From positions 992,001-1,056,000 of the forward strand of contig JAIXMP010000005.1 in NCBI GenBank assembly GCA_025677815.1: a stretch of DNA of 64,000 nt. The letters are read 5' to 3'. Below, one piece after another: positions 14,501 through 28,948 of the stretch (the stretch's first letter is position 1; each line of letters opens with the position of its first letter). The notes below the pieces were generated by a model. It was not told the origin of the DNA. It saw only the letters and a program-made list of their open reading frames with translations, and ran no database searches. The translations under genes and the position numbers were made by a program. This stretch comes from Phascolomyces articulosus (taxonomy: Eukaryota; Mucoromycota; Mucoromycetes; Mucorales; Lichtheimiaceae).

Positions 14501-17500
14501 CGTCCAAATTGATACCGCCTTCATCAGGCAATACAAGACGCTGATTATTGAATGATCCATCATCATATCCTGCAGCTCCTGGTGGTGTTTGATTGCCTGT
14601 ACCCATTAAAGCAATGGCTTTGTTTATAATGTCAATAACCAGCATGGCATCATTATAAGATAAACGAATGATTAATGGTTGAACATCGATATTAATCACC
14701 GTAATATTACATCCCGGCATATTAGATGATGTTTTCATCTTTAGATCAATATCGAATTCTTGTACAAATGGCACTGCTGATTCATCTCGTACATCCATAC
14801 GACAAAGCACCATACCAATTCTATCCAACTTGCATGACATTGCCTTATCTTGGATGGCTGATAGTTGTTTAAATGAGAAAATGATAGCTTCGGATGATGA
14901 TACCTCGGGATTTGCCAAGCATGCCACTTGAACATCGATAATATCAACATTAAAATGAAGCTCCATCGGCTGCTGTTGCTGCTGCTTTGGCTTCTTGGAT
15001 GATGCAATGGATCGTGCATTTTTCTTGTCAGCTCCATTTGTTGAACCAGTGATTGATTTTCTACGGCTTTCAAGTTGCTTCCCACCCGTTACTCGATTGA
15101 GTCGTTCGCGCTGACTTTTGGCAAAAGCCTGCGCTTCAGTTGTTGGCTCGGGTGCAAATGGCTTCATAAAGAAATTAACAAGTAAAAACACATAGTCGAG
15201 GGAAAGTACAATTTTCGGTGAATCAATGGTAGCACGAACAAACATAATCTGTTCTTCATTTTGAGCAGGCATTCGTAAAAGCACTTGAAGTTGAGGTGAG
15301 CCTTCCAAATGAGATGCAGACATTATCTCTTTGAATTGGGATTTTGAATCGGATCGGGTATCTGTGAAAGTGACAGAATTCATCTCTACTTCTAAAAGGA
15401 GGGATGCATCCGAATGTGTTTGAAGTTTCATAGATGTACCATTAAATGCAAGACGTGCCAGGCGCTGCCTTTCCCAATCCTTAAAATCTCTGTCGGGTCC
15501 GGTGAGAATTTCAAGGCATACAGTTTTGACATCCATCACCATGTCAACCTGAATAGCCACAGGAGACTTTATATTTTTGTTCTTTTTATCATTATCAATA
15601 GCTGGCCCTTTCTGATTGTCATGGATCAACTGGGATTGTCTTGGTGGAGAGGAATGGATACTTGTAGCCAAATAGTCATCATCATCCTCTGTATCATCGG
15701 TTGTATTATTTCCATCACCAGGGAAAAGGATACCCATCACCTTATTATATATATCCAAAAGCCACTTGAACTGATTCTCGGTGAGCGCCATTCGTATGTC
15801 CGAGACGTGACCTATAATGCTTGTAGCTGGACCCCATTCTGGTGCTGCTTTTTCTGGACTTTGTATATCAAATGTAATATCTAAATTGTCGATAATCGGC
15901 AATATACGTTCGTGTTGCTGTCCCCTGACTTTAACAATGGAACGGGATTGAAGACTGATAGTATAAAGACCACATAAAATTTTGCTCATAGACAGTTCCT
16001 TTGGTTCAGCAGTCAAGTCATATGTACGTCTCCTCATAACGTTGATGAACTCGTTGGCAGCTCGGATTTCTCCAAGATTTGCAATGACTGTATCATCCTT
16101 GTCACTTACTGGGAAAATAACAACAGGACTTTTGACTGTGATATCAAAATGCATCCGTGAATCTGTTTCTTGCATTTGCTGTGCAGCAGCCTCTCGCGCA
16201 GCATCGTAAACGGTCTTCATTTCCAAAAATTCGTTCAAAAATCCAAGTGTCGTCATGGCAGAATCCAGGAACAAGAACTGTAAAGCACCCATATGGAGAT
16301 AGAATCGTGAGTCGTATCCAGGGAATGAGTCTGATGCTCGATCGAATGTCTCGTACACAAAATCAGCAAGTTCATCACCTTGGATGGTCAATAAATAGAC
16401 ATCTGAACCATTGTACTCAATATCCTTTAATAAATTATGATCATGAATCACCGTATCATCAGTAAGTGAAAATTTGCCGAATTTTCCAGATACTTTAAGT
16501 GTGTTGGGGTATAACAAGACTGTGAGATCACCATATGATAAGATACCAGTACCAAGACGTTTGCCATCATCATTAAGAATCAAATCCAAACTATCCATAT
16601 GAATGGTCACTTTAATGGTATTGCTGGAAGGTGCTGCATTGGTGTCTGTTTTCTTTTCTTCACTGGTACCTTTTGTTGTTGTTGTTGCTATGGCAGCAGA
16701 ACTGGAAGAAAGTCGTTTTGCAGATTTGGCAAGTACTGTTGTATCATGTTGATCATCTGTAGATTCTTCTGATGACTGTGGTGGCGCAGTAAATGTATTG
16801 AGAATGAAATTGTACAGTGTTAATATGGAGCTTCTGGTTACCACAATGTTGAGTGTCGATAGTGCAATTTCTACCGTTTGATCAAAACCTTGATACATCT
16901 CTTGGTAAAGTGGATGGCTACGGTTGACTTGCATATATTTCACTTGAACAAGATTTTTGTTGGGTGGTCGTTTTCCATGAGCAGAATCTGATGTGACCAA
17001 ATAATGGAATTCGTCTCCGTGTTCCATATTATCAACAATGTTAAGTAATCGTAACGAAACATCGACAAGCATATCATAGGGTCGATTCAAGAATTCGAGC
17101 ATAAAAGTTTCCAAAATCAACTCGCATAACAATTTATCTGTTCCATCGCTTGCGGTCTCGTAAACTGTGGCAGCCACCTTATCGACTTGGAATGTAAATC
17201 GAAATTGCTCTTGCTGATGAAGCTTCCCACCTCCCATCATGTACGAGCTAGTTGAGCTAGAAAGTGGTGTATACGGTTCGGATGAATCTTGTCTTTGTAT
17301 GTTTAATGATGGAGGGACACTAACTTCACTATCTGTATCGGACAACCATAAATCATTACGATTATTTTTGTCTGTCCATGACGTTTGAAGATAATCGTAA
17401 ACTTGTTGTTGCTGTTGCTGGAGCTTCTCGTCATTCGTTTGGTCCTGGGGCTTCGGGTTATTATCGTCATCAAATATGCTATCCAGAATCAAGTCAATCA

Positions 17501-20500
17501 TTCGCATCAAGATTTTGTATTTCGTATCAGACACACTGAGTGAAAGTAATGGTAGGTTTCCAGACACTTTGAATTTTGTAAATTGTGCAGCACGTTGCAA
17601 AATACAAAGTTCAACAAGGAAATGCATATCAATACGTTCAATAACATGAGCATGACCATCCCGTTTTCCTTGTAGCTGTGCAAGACAATCGTCGACATCT
17701 GTTGCAATAAGTAATTTGGTTTGTGAAAGTCCAACCTTGAACTTGTCATACATGAGAGATTCGAGTTTTTGATAATCTTCTCTAGTATGCTTCTTGTTTT
17801 TCAATTCATGGACAAGGTTTGGATCAGCTAATTCGCTATCTACATGGATGTGTCCAGTATCGATGATCATACACGCTGTATTTCGTTTGGTACAGCTATA
17901 TAATTATATATAACATCTCCCATGTTAGTATATTACATACGTTTTTTTTCCAAATCTATACATACCTTTCGGGTATAATAAAAACGGGTGCATCCATATC
18001 AATATCGAGTGCAAGCGTCGTATGCTGATCCAATGCATACTCCAGACCAGCACGCGTTTGTTGTCTAAATTCTTCAAAGGTATCACCAGCAACCGCCAAA
18101 AGTGCATTGATACTCTCGGATTGATTTTCAGGCGGCTTAAAGAATTCCATGATACCTTTGACAATTTCTGGATTATAAATAATTTCCAAACGCTTGGTAG
18201 AGAGTTTTATTGCGTTGTCAGCGATATTATTGAAAGGTTTGTGTTCAATAACGGCGTTAAAAAGTGGTTCACTGTTCGCATTTATTATTGGGGTATCAAG
18301 TGCTGAAGAAAGTGATTCATCATTTGTTGTTCGAATTTCAGCAAGAGAGCGTCTAAATATATGAATACTATGAGTTAGTATATATGTGTCTTTCAATAAA
18401 TATACGCAAAGTCTGTAGTACAAAAAAAAATTTACCCTGTGCCATCTCTGTTTCTTGCCCCTATTAATTGTGGATAAATTGTATTTGGTGTAAGGTTGTC
18501 ATATAATCTTAGATCTCCCAAGGTGACTCCAATTTTAGCTGATTCAATATATTGAACAACATCTGTGGTGACTGTATCAAAAACCAAAGATGCCAAATCA
18601 TGCCGTGCTTGGTCATTTTCCACATGGCTCATCAGACTGAGTGAACCTCGTTTCAATTTCGTATTAATTGAAAGTTTCATGGTCTACCAAGAAATAAAAT
18701 AAATAACATTGGACTTTTATATTCCTCTCTCACAATATTAGTTGAATATATAAAATAGATCACTCAACTTACATCTTTAGGCATATCTACGGCAGCTGCG
18801 ATGGTCGCTTTTTCTTCATCATAATCAATGGCGTCATATAATTCGCGTTTTTGTTCTTCTGTCATCACAATTGGTTCGTTCTACATAAAAAAAAGAATAT
18901 TTTAGTTATTTATAATTTATTATATAATTCAGTGTTGTATTTAATGTTTACGTACTTCATCACCAGTATCACTGCTTTTCTCGGATGAACTAGACCACCA
19001 TGAACTGAACCAGCCTTTATTTTCACTTTCGGCTTTCTTTTTCTCTTGTTCTAATAAACGCATTTTTTTAAAAAAATTTAGTAACTGACGCGTTGTAATC
19101 TTATATTTCAAAGCTACATATATTCGTTACCAATTTTGATCTTTTCCCGTTTTAATTTGCTTCGAGCCAGGCTACGATAGAAACGAATATCATCAAAGCT
19201 CAAATCTTTTTCTAATTTCTCCAGTTGCTCCTTTTGCTCGGCTGTAGCCTTATTCATTTTAGTTGCTGTGTAACACTCAATATAGGCACGTCTTTGATCT
19301 CTTCTTGTCCTAAAATGATCCCAACTCCATTTGTAATGTCGTTCATGAATTTCAGATAACACCGCTTCCTGTGCAAATTTCCAATATGCGCGAGGATTTG
19401 ATTTGGGTGTAGCTCCTTTTTCTGGATGAAATTTCAAGTACTATAATAATTTTCTAGTAAGAAAAAAACTATTTCCTTTTGTAATTATGAATTAATGTAG
19501 TGAATGATAGATGTGCTTAGTTATACCTTTTGCTTCTTTAAATTGGCATGAAATAGATCGACTAGCAATATGGCATCACGATATTGATGATCATCCAAAC
19601 ATATTCCAAGTTCTTCGAATAATAACGTGACATCTGTTTTGGCAACATCTTTTCCAAATAATTTGTTTAGCTTTACCTGTTAAAAAATAAGTGTATTTGT
19701 GTGAGTATATAATCAATTGTTTGACACGCTCAGTAAGCTTGCCGTGAAAACTATTAATACCTTGCCCGTGCCTGAAACGGGTTTCAAAATGTATTGATGT
19801 TGAGGATCATTCGTAGAATCTTCTAATCCATCCGGAATCTAATAATATATAATTATTTAGAAACAGCAATGATAAAACCGTAACCACGACTATAACTATA
19901 AGAAAATTGATCGAGTATGTACCAAATCGGTGAAAACCTGAGCTGCTTCTTCATGCGGCATGCCAGCTAAGGATTGGGCATCGGTGTTCCAATAAGCGGA
20001 TAGTGAGTGCAACGTAGCGAGCTATAAAAATTGTTGTATATACCCATTAGAACTCAGTCGCATTATGCAAAAAAAAAAAAAAAAAAAAAACGTCAATCCA
20101 GACTTATCCCATCCATCCGATCACATCCCATCTAATTCCTTTCAAGAAAATTACTTTATGGATTGTATTTGTCATTTCGCTAATAAATGTTGGATTCCAT
20201 TCACCATCCGTAGAAACTGCTGATAATTCTTTAAGAGTAATTCCTGCTGCAAATGGATGACCTGGATCAGATACATTATCTTCGAACCGAACATGGATAT
20301 TTTTAATAGACACTTGTAAATTATCAATAATCTTTGTTGTCAATTGGCTGATAAAGCCATCATTTCCTTCATCTGTTTGTTGTTCTTTTTGTCCGTCTTT
20401 TTTCGAGGATGCATTGCTTAAAAGTTCTGCTGTTGCTAATCGACGTTGCTTAAGTAATTGAGCACGTTCTTCTTCCTCTTCCAATGAAATCTACTTGTAC

Positions 20501-20557
20501 GACAAGCCATTAGTGGGATAAAACAATATACACTACAAATTTAAATACAATAAATTA

Positions 20558-20588
<31 letters not shown>

Positions 20589-21171
20589 CCGTTGATTCAG
20601 TTTTAGGAACTGCCAACAAATAAACATTTTCCACGAAAACTTTGACTGGTTTTGTTTTCAAGTTGGACCAAGGAATGCTTAGTGTTAATTGTCCAAGATA
20701 TCCTATTATAAATATATATATATATATATATATATAATAATTGTGGCGTGAGTAAGCAGGGATTAGAAACATCGGAAAAAAGGAGCTTCCCTTTTAATCC
20801 TTTTTGAAGTATTCTATTATTTACTATGGTGTTTTTTTTCTTTACCTTCCAAGACGTTAATGGGAAGATCAAGTTTGTCAAGTGCTTCACGTCTAAGTTT
20901 TAAATCTCGAAGATTTGCTTCCCCTGTTTTAAAATAAAATGACTGCATAAGTTTCTACATATATTTTTTTTTTATTCATGTTCTCACGAAAGTCTTTTGT
21001 CCAGTCAAAAGGCCATTGTCAAAGGTTATATTGTACTATTGATATTATTATGAAAATAAGGAATATTATTTTACCGCTCCAAATGCCAATGTTTAATTGA
21101 TCATAATTCAAGTTTGAGACATAATTTCCCAGGAACCGATTAAGGATGGACGCGACTAAAGATTCCAACAT
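8587..21171 (-). CDS. VPS13: VPS13 bridge-like lipid transfer protein, 33 exons, 3279 aa
   Basis: VPS13 proteins form long hydrophobic grooves that move phospholipids between membranes at contact sites. I could follow all 33 exons, and they sum to 3280 codons in a consistent frame. Exon 1 (21171-21075) begins [20 protein letters not shown], and exons 2-3 give [18 protein letters not shown] and [18 protein letters not shown], the classic chorein_N signature. Exon 13 (17895-14424) is one 3.47-kb block of the groove. The VPS13 adaptor-binding repeats ([16 protein letters not shown] and similar) lie at about 13.9-11.2 kb. The ATG2_C/VPS13_C region ([18 protein letters not shown], then a helix with [20 protein letters not shown]) lies at 9.9-9.0 kb, and a PH-like C-terminus ends at 8587. 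Intron 12664-12592 uses a GC donor (GCAAGT). Glutamine tracts occur in exon 13. Length is close to yeast Vps13 (about 3144 aa). No breaks were found. Confidence 0.96.
20069..20090. repeat. A homopolymer in a VPS13 intron
   Basis: An uninterrupted run of about 22 A lies in the intron between exons 4 and 5 of VPS13. Its length is prone to assembly error and polymorphism. Confidence 0.85.
20562..20588. repeat. AT dinucleotide run beginning at a VPS13 splice donor
   Basis: The run lies in the intron after VPS13 exon 3. The donor GT (20589-20588, minus strand) opens directly into it. Confidence 0.9.
20712..20736. repeat. AT dinucleotide run beside a VPS13 splice acceptor
   Basis: The run lies in the intron before VPS13 exon 3 and ends about eight bases before the acceptor AG (20704-20703, minus strand), where a pyrimidine tract would normally be. 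Confidence 0.9.
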
Positions 21172-23994
21172 TTGAAATGAAGGGAAGGTTTGTTGGATAA
21201 AAAAAAGGCAGGAAGAAATTTATGTAGTACCGCTTCTGCAGCTCTATGTTCAATTTTGGTAACGCAACACAAAAAAGCATGATGGCTATCCGTGACGTGA
21301 AAAGGGTGTAGCTAAATTTAGCAACTGTCTATTATGGCCTCCTTCTTGCTCTTTTTTGATTGATAGTATTATCATGGATGTTATATTTGATATATTGTTA
21401 TAATAATTTGAATCGATATGTATATGATATAGCAGCAATTGTTTTTATGCCTTAAATTATTATTAAGTTGTCCTGTTGGCGTATAGTTTCTGAAAATGAA
21501 TGTATCTTCATATATTATGAATGCTTTGATGAATAGTATTTAGTATATTATTTAATAGACAGAATAATAGAATCCTATAGAAACTAACAGCATATAGGGC
21601 GTTCAATAAGATCGATCGTCGGATGCATTATGCAAAAAATGGTCTGTGATTCTTTATATAATTTGAAACTGCTGATAATAATAATCATGACATAATGTTG
21701 CATAATTTTAACGCGCTTTCGTCATTCTGTATTGCTCTTTTATAAAAATGAAATAAATGAGCACATGTTCCACTCTTGTTATTCCAAAATTATTGAAGGA
21801 AAAGATGTTGTATAATGAGTACTCTTTCTGTGTGTTAATAACAATACCACTTTGTTTTGTAATGATACACACATCATACACCTATCCTTTTAGCATATGT
21901 ATCAAAATCTACCTCGCTCTATAAATTTCATCATGGTTCCAGTCAGTAATTTTTTCTTTCCTAAATAATGATGTGCTGGCATCATATATGGATTTGTTAT
22001 ATCCATGAATACATGAAATATATAAAAAAAAAAAAGGCTGCTTCAATTTGATACAATATATGCCATTATTGGCACGAAACAGAACTTATAAAAAAATTTT
22101 AAAGCCACTCTACTTTTTATAATAATATCACGTCGCAGAATTTTATTTTATCCCATGCCGGATAAATAACGAAGAAGACACATTCTCATGTTAACAAAAA
22201 AAAACTATATAAACAGGTATTTATGTACGTATAATTTAATGTTCCTGATTTTATGATTAAATGATGAGAATACCCCATCCATGTGGCAACTTGTAAACAT
22301 GACAATCTCACGAATACGAATTTAGTATGTTTATGTTTATATAAAAGGGTAAAATAATCTTCATCGAGTATAATCGTTCTAAAAGTATTTTCTCTACTTA
22401 AATATAAATTATTTTATTAAATATGATTATTGTTGTATGCCGCAATTATTGATATTGCTTTATGCTGTTATTTTTAATATTTGGCTTTACAAAATATATT
22501 GCTATCATGTAAACGTAGTTATATAATAATAATACCAAATTTATCTTGTAACAAAATAAACCATAAAATGATACCTCGGCTTTATTCAGTGTTTGGGGAT
22601 AATACAGATTCGATCATCTTTTTACTAAAATGCAGGTAAACACAGAAATAAAAGAAAAACAGAGAAGCTCAAACAATAACTTGTTCGGAAACTGTTCGAT
22701 AACAAATCTCGTGACTAAACTCCCGAAATGACGATTGGGTTTTCATATGTTTATTTTTAAAAACAACATTTTCATGTTATAAATAATTACTCATCACTGA
22801 TCAACAACAACAACAATAATATCGATATTGGTAAGTATTACATAAAAATGATGTCGTTGGTTGTTGTTTCATAATATATATGTGATATTATCATGTAGTA
22901 ACCTAGTAACTATAATCGAAATGAGATGTTACAGTTAATTATATTTGTTATATTCAACTATTTATATATATAAAACAAGGGTCGCATCAGAATTTCTCTT
23001 TCTTGAGAGTGCCACAGTTATTTTATAGATGAATTTTTCTACTGGTGCTTGAATTGGGATCACTATTAGTCTTCTCGACAACAGTTACAATAAACAAAAA
23101 AAAATATCTGTCATCTATAACATGCTTTAGTTGTTTGCGGTATAACCCGGAATATAATGTCCTAAATATCAACTTTACAAGAACGCCTCATGCTATTATC
23201 CATTTGATTACATACTTATTAATGTGCATACCAACATGCCATTATGGTCAGTATCATCACAATGGAGTCGTTTCTAAGCACTATATGAAATGAATATAAT
23301 TATAGTGTAGCGCACGTATAATGACATTTTGTCTTTTATCAACAAATCACAATTGATTTGTTCATAGCCCAACATTTGTTGCATGAAAAAAAAATTCTCT
23401 GGTTGTCATCGCACGACATAGTGTTATGTAGACGACGAGTAACACAAAAGTTGGGATACTGTTGTCACCATTAACAACAAACCTTTTGTATAACACAACT
23501 AATACCTTCTCTCCTTATTTACACCATATGCCCGAGAAACAACACAAAGAAATGGATTAATAAGTACATATATGATATTTAATATCGATGAAAAAGAAAA
23601 TGAAGAGAAGGTATATATATATATATATATAGATTTGTTATGTTTTTCTTTTTCATAATAATAACTTATCAAACATGTTAAGTGCCAGTATGAAACGTGG
23701 ACGGGAACAAATTATAAATCCAAAAAGTCATCTGGCCTGAACACTCTCTCACCTATTATCACTCCTTACAACAATAGCACATCCGAAAATCAATTGTCGT
23801 GATGATACATATAAAATTGTAAACAAGGAATAATAACCAGTAGCACTGAATCAATCACATATGTATGATTAATACTCACCCCAATCAAAACAAAAGAAAA
23901 ATATATGACAACACAAATAACAATAACAATAACAATCCCTTCTTTCCAATACAAATACACTACTTCTCTACTCTCACGGCGACTCTGAATAAGA
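21172..23994. other. Intergenic, no supported gene
   Basis: These 2.8 kb separate the VPS13 start from the TATA box of the zinc-knuckle gene. They are very AT-rich, with a TA run near 23611-23630 and several A-runs. A short open frame near 23045-23293 lacks coding character. I see no structure suggesting an RNA gene. Confidence 0.5.
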
Positions 23995-24001
23995 TATAAA
24001 A
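23995..24001 (+). promoter_or_regulatory. TATA box of the zinc-knuckle gene
   Basis: TATAAAA (in the context AGATATAAAAGGAGG) lies 111 bp upstream of the ATG at 24106. This is nearly the same spacing as in the two secreted-protein genes further right, which supports a short-leader transcript here. Confidence 0.6.
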
Positions 24002-24105
24002 GGAGGATTTAAAACGCACATTATCGCCTCCTTGTTCCTCTATTTTTGTTTTTACTTATAACAGATATATATATAACATTGTATCTGTAAACTCAAATAT
24101 TAATA

Positions 24106-24384
24106 ATGACTGAACCATATCCAACTCCATCTCTTCCTCGTCACCAACGAACAGTGTCTATTTCTTCTTCTGGTTTATATCAATTAAAGTCTACTCGTGG
24201 ATATCACAGCAACTGCTCTTCTATTGTTCAACCGTTTGTTAACCATGGTTCTGCTCAATGCTGTGTTTGCGGATCATACGCTCATAAAACAAAGTAAATG
24301 TCATATCTATACGTATCTTTGCTTTATTTGTGTTGTATTAATTTTGACTTTTTACTGTGCCATAGGGATTGCCCAAAATTGTAA
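24106..24384 (+). CDS. 68-residue protein with CCHC zinc knuckle, spliced
   Basis: Exon 1 (24106-24293) encodes a Ser/Thr/His-rich stretch starting MTEPYPTPSLPRHQRTVSIS and reaches CCVCGSYAHKT. A 72-nt intron (24294-24365, donor GTAAAT, acceptor CATAG) then joins to a 19-nt second exon encoding the end of K and DCPKL, with TAA at 24382-24384. The joined C-terminus reads CCVCGSYAHKTKDC, an exact C-x2-C-x4-H-x4-C zinc knuckle. Such knuckles normally bind single-stranded RNA or DNA. Without splicing the frame stops right after the histidine segment and the fourth ligand is missing. A good TATA box upstream supports expression. I do not recognise the family, and the function is unknown beyond the knuckle. 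The start is the first ATG after the TATA box. The pattern match after splicing is the main reason for calling this short gene real. Confidence 0.7.
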
Positions 24385-24896
24385 TGATTTTTTTTTCATT
24401 ACATTATATTCAAGGATCTAACAAGGACATGAAGCTGTGCTTCTCCACTAATTTTTTCAATACCCTATTTCTTTCTTTTCTTCATTTGTTAACAGATATT
24501 GTAGTTGTGTGATATAGTAGTAGTTGTAGTTCACAGGGATCATTTATCAATGTGGCCTGTTTTAATAATAACAATAAAAAAAGACTTTTTTGTGCGTATA
24601 AATAAAGAAGTCTTACATGGAAGATTGGTCATAAGTCATACATTATTCTGATTTATTGGTTATGATAACAAATGGACTTTATATATGTATATATGGTGTC
24701 TTTGAACAAGAACGAAAACTAAGATGCTTTTGCTTGTAAGTTTAAGGAAGATGGCTACTTATCGTATGGTGGCAATCCAATGCCAAAAACAACAAATTTT
24801 TAAAGCTCAACGGGGCAACTTTTGAAACAATTAATTCAAGCATATTTTTTTGATAAAAAAAAAACAGATCTCTCGATACACCCGATCAAAACAATA
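24385..24896. other. Intergenic between zinc-knuckle gene and helicase
   Basis: This 0.5-kb spacer holds the 3' flank of the small gene (AATAAAAAAAG near 24573 could serve polyadenylation) and the promoter side of the helicase. An in-frame TTG-started extension exists upstream of 24897, but no ATG does, so the helicase start is kept at 24897. Confidence 0.5.
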
Positions 24897-27761
<2,865 letters not shown>

Positions 27762-28447
27762 TTTAGAACCCACTCATCCGATAAGAAAAATACGGGATTG
27801 AATATGTGTATTTCTGTGTGTATATATGTTTTTTATTTATTTATGTATGTATTATGCGTTGGAGTTTTAGCTGATTGCAAATATATAAAAAATATGATTT
27901 ATCAAAGTAGCGGTGATACATACCAGGAGTTAGTATACATGATCACATTTATTCTCGGCTGCTGCAGGGAACATTGCATAGTAATAATAATCTTTTTTTT
28001 ACAAATAAAGCAAACTGTTTTCAAGATACGTAAATATACAATCTTTGGATATTTGGTCAAATTTACTGCAATGACAACAACAAATGCATAATTATGATGT
28101 TATTTTGTTTATATGCACGATAACGTCGATTTATCTATCAAGTTTTGATTGGATTAGTGAATACGTATATTGTAAAATACGATTGAAATGAAGGTAAATT
28201 GTAATGATAAAAAATAATGATGAAGGGGATAATAATATGTACGTTTTGTCACTCTTCTTTTTCTATGACAATCAGTGCCCATACACCATATATATGATAG
28301 GAGTACACAATCCCTTAGAATATAATTTTAATCACTGAACAAGTTCAAGGGAGTAAGGGACGAGATTAGGATGATAAAACACTCGGACAGCAGTTGGTTA
28401 ATATGGCAAGCAAGGGAACATTATATTTCATTACGATCGAATTTTTG
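27762..28447. other. Intergenic between helicase and secreted-protein gene
   Basis: This stretch is the helicase 3' flank followed by the upstream region of the first secreted-protein gene. Nothing specific is recognised except the TATA element that follows it. Confidence 0.5.
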
Positions 28448-28459
28448 TATATAAATAGG
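28448..28459 (+). promoter_or_regulatory. TATA element TATATAAATAGG of secreted-protein gene 1
   Basis: TATATAAATAGG lies 120 bp upstream of the ATG at 28568. The same 12-mer is found 111 bp upstream of the paralogous gene at 31689, so the core promoter is conserved between the two copies. Confidence 0.7.
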
Positions 28460-28567
28460 TTATGTTTAAAAAAAAAAACGAATAGATTTGCCTTTTGATT
28501 TAACCACATACATCAAGAACCTTTCTTTTTATCTTATACTACCTCTATCCATAATTTACACAACAAT

Positions 28568-28948
28568 ATGCGTTTCGGTTCTATCCTTACATTTTCAGCC
28601 ATTGTTATTATTGCCGTTGTTCAAGCTAAATCCATCACTGGTAATGGTTTAACTGGTATTACTGGAGGTTCAGATACTAGTTTAGCCCTTAAGAGAGACA
28701 ACACAGCAGGTGGTGTTTCATCCTTGCAATTCAAGTCTGCGTTACAAATTGTCCGAAAAAACAAACTCAAGTTTGCAAAGAGAGAACATGAAATAGATGA
28801 AAACGAGCGTGATGAGAATGAACGCGATGAAAACGAACGAGACGAGCATGAACATGATGAAAACGAACGTGATGAAAACGAACGTGATGAAAATGAGCGT
28901 GACGAAAATGAGCGTGATGTAAACGAACGCGACGAACACGAACATTAG
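28568..28948 (+). CDS. Small secreted protein with cationic core and acidic DENER pentapeptide tail
   Basis: The 126-aa, single-exon protein starts MRF and carries a hydrophobic signal peptide ending VVQA (residues 1-20). A Gly/Ser/Thr-rich stretch with a Lys-Arg at LALKR follows, then a Lys/Arg-rich segment ALQIVRKNKLKFAKR with a second Lys-Arg. The rest is ten five-residue units: three DENER, DEHEH, four DENER, DVNER, DEHEH. The MRF start, the VVQA site and the segment A-L-x-x-x-x-x-N-K-L-x-F-x-K-R-E are shared with the protein at 31689-31934. Known biology: Lys-Arg sites in secreted fungal proteins are cut by Kex2. Inference: the acidic tail may be a pro-segment that neutralises a cationic peptide. 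I do not recognise a named family. A cell-wall or metal-binding role is an alternative. Confidence 0.75.
   Translation: MRFGSILTFSAIVIIAVVQAKSITGNGLTGITGGSDTSLALKRDNTAGGVSSLQFKSALQIVRKNKLKFAKREHEIDENERDENERDENERDEHEHDENERDENERDENERDENERDVNERDEHEH
28796..28945 (+). repeat. Ten tandem 15-nt units encoding DENER-type pentapeptides
   Basis: The 3' end of the gene is exactly ten 15-nt units with no partial unit, ending directly at TAG (28946-28948). Synonymous third positions differ between units (GAT/GAC, GAA/GAG, AAC/AAT, CGT/CGC/CGA) while the peptide is kept. DEHEH units close blocks of three and of five units, suggesting block duplication. Confidence 0.9.
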
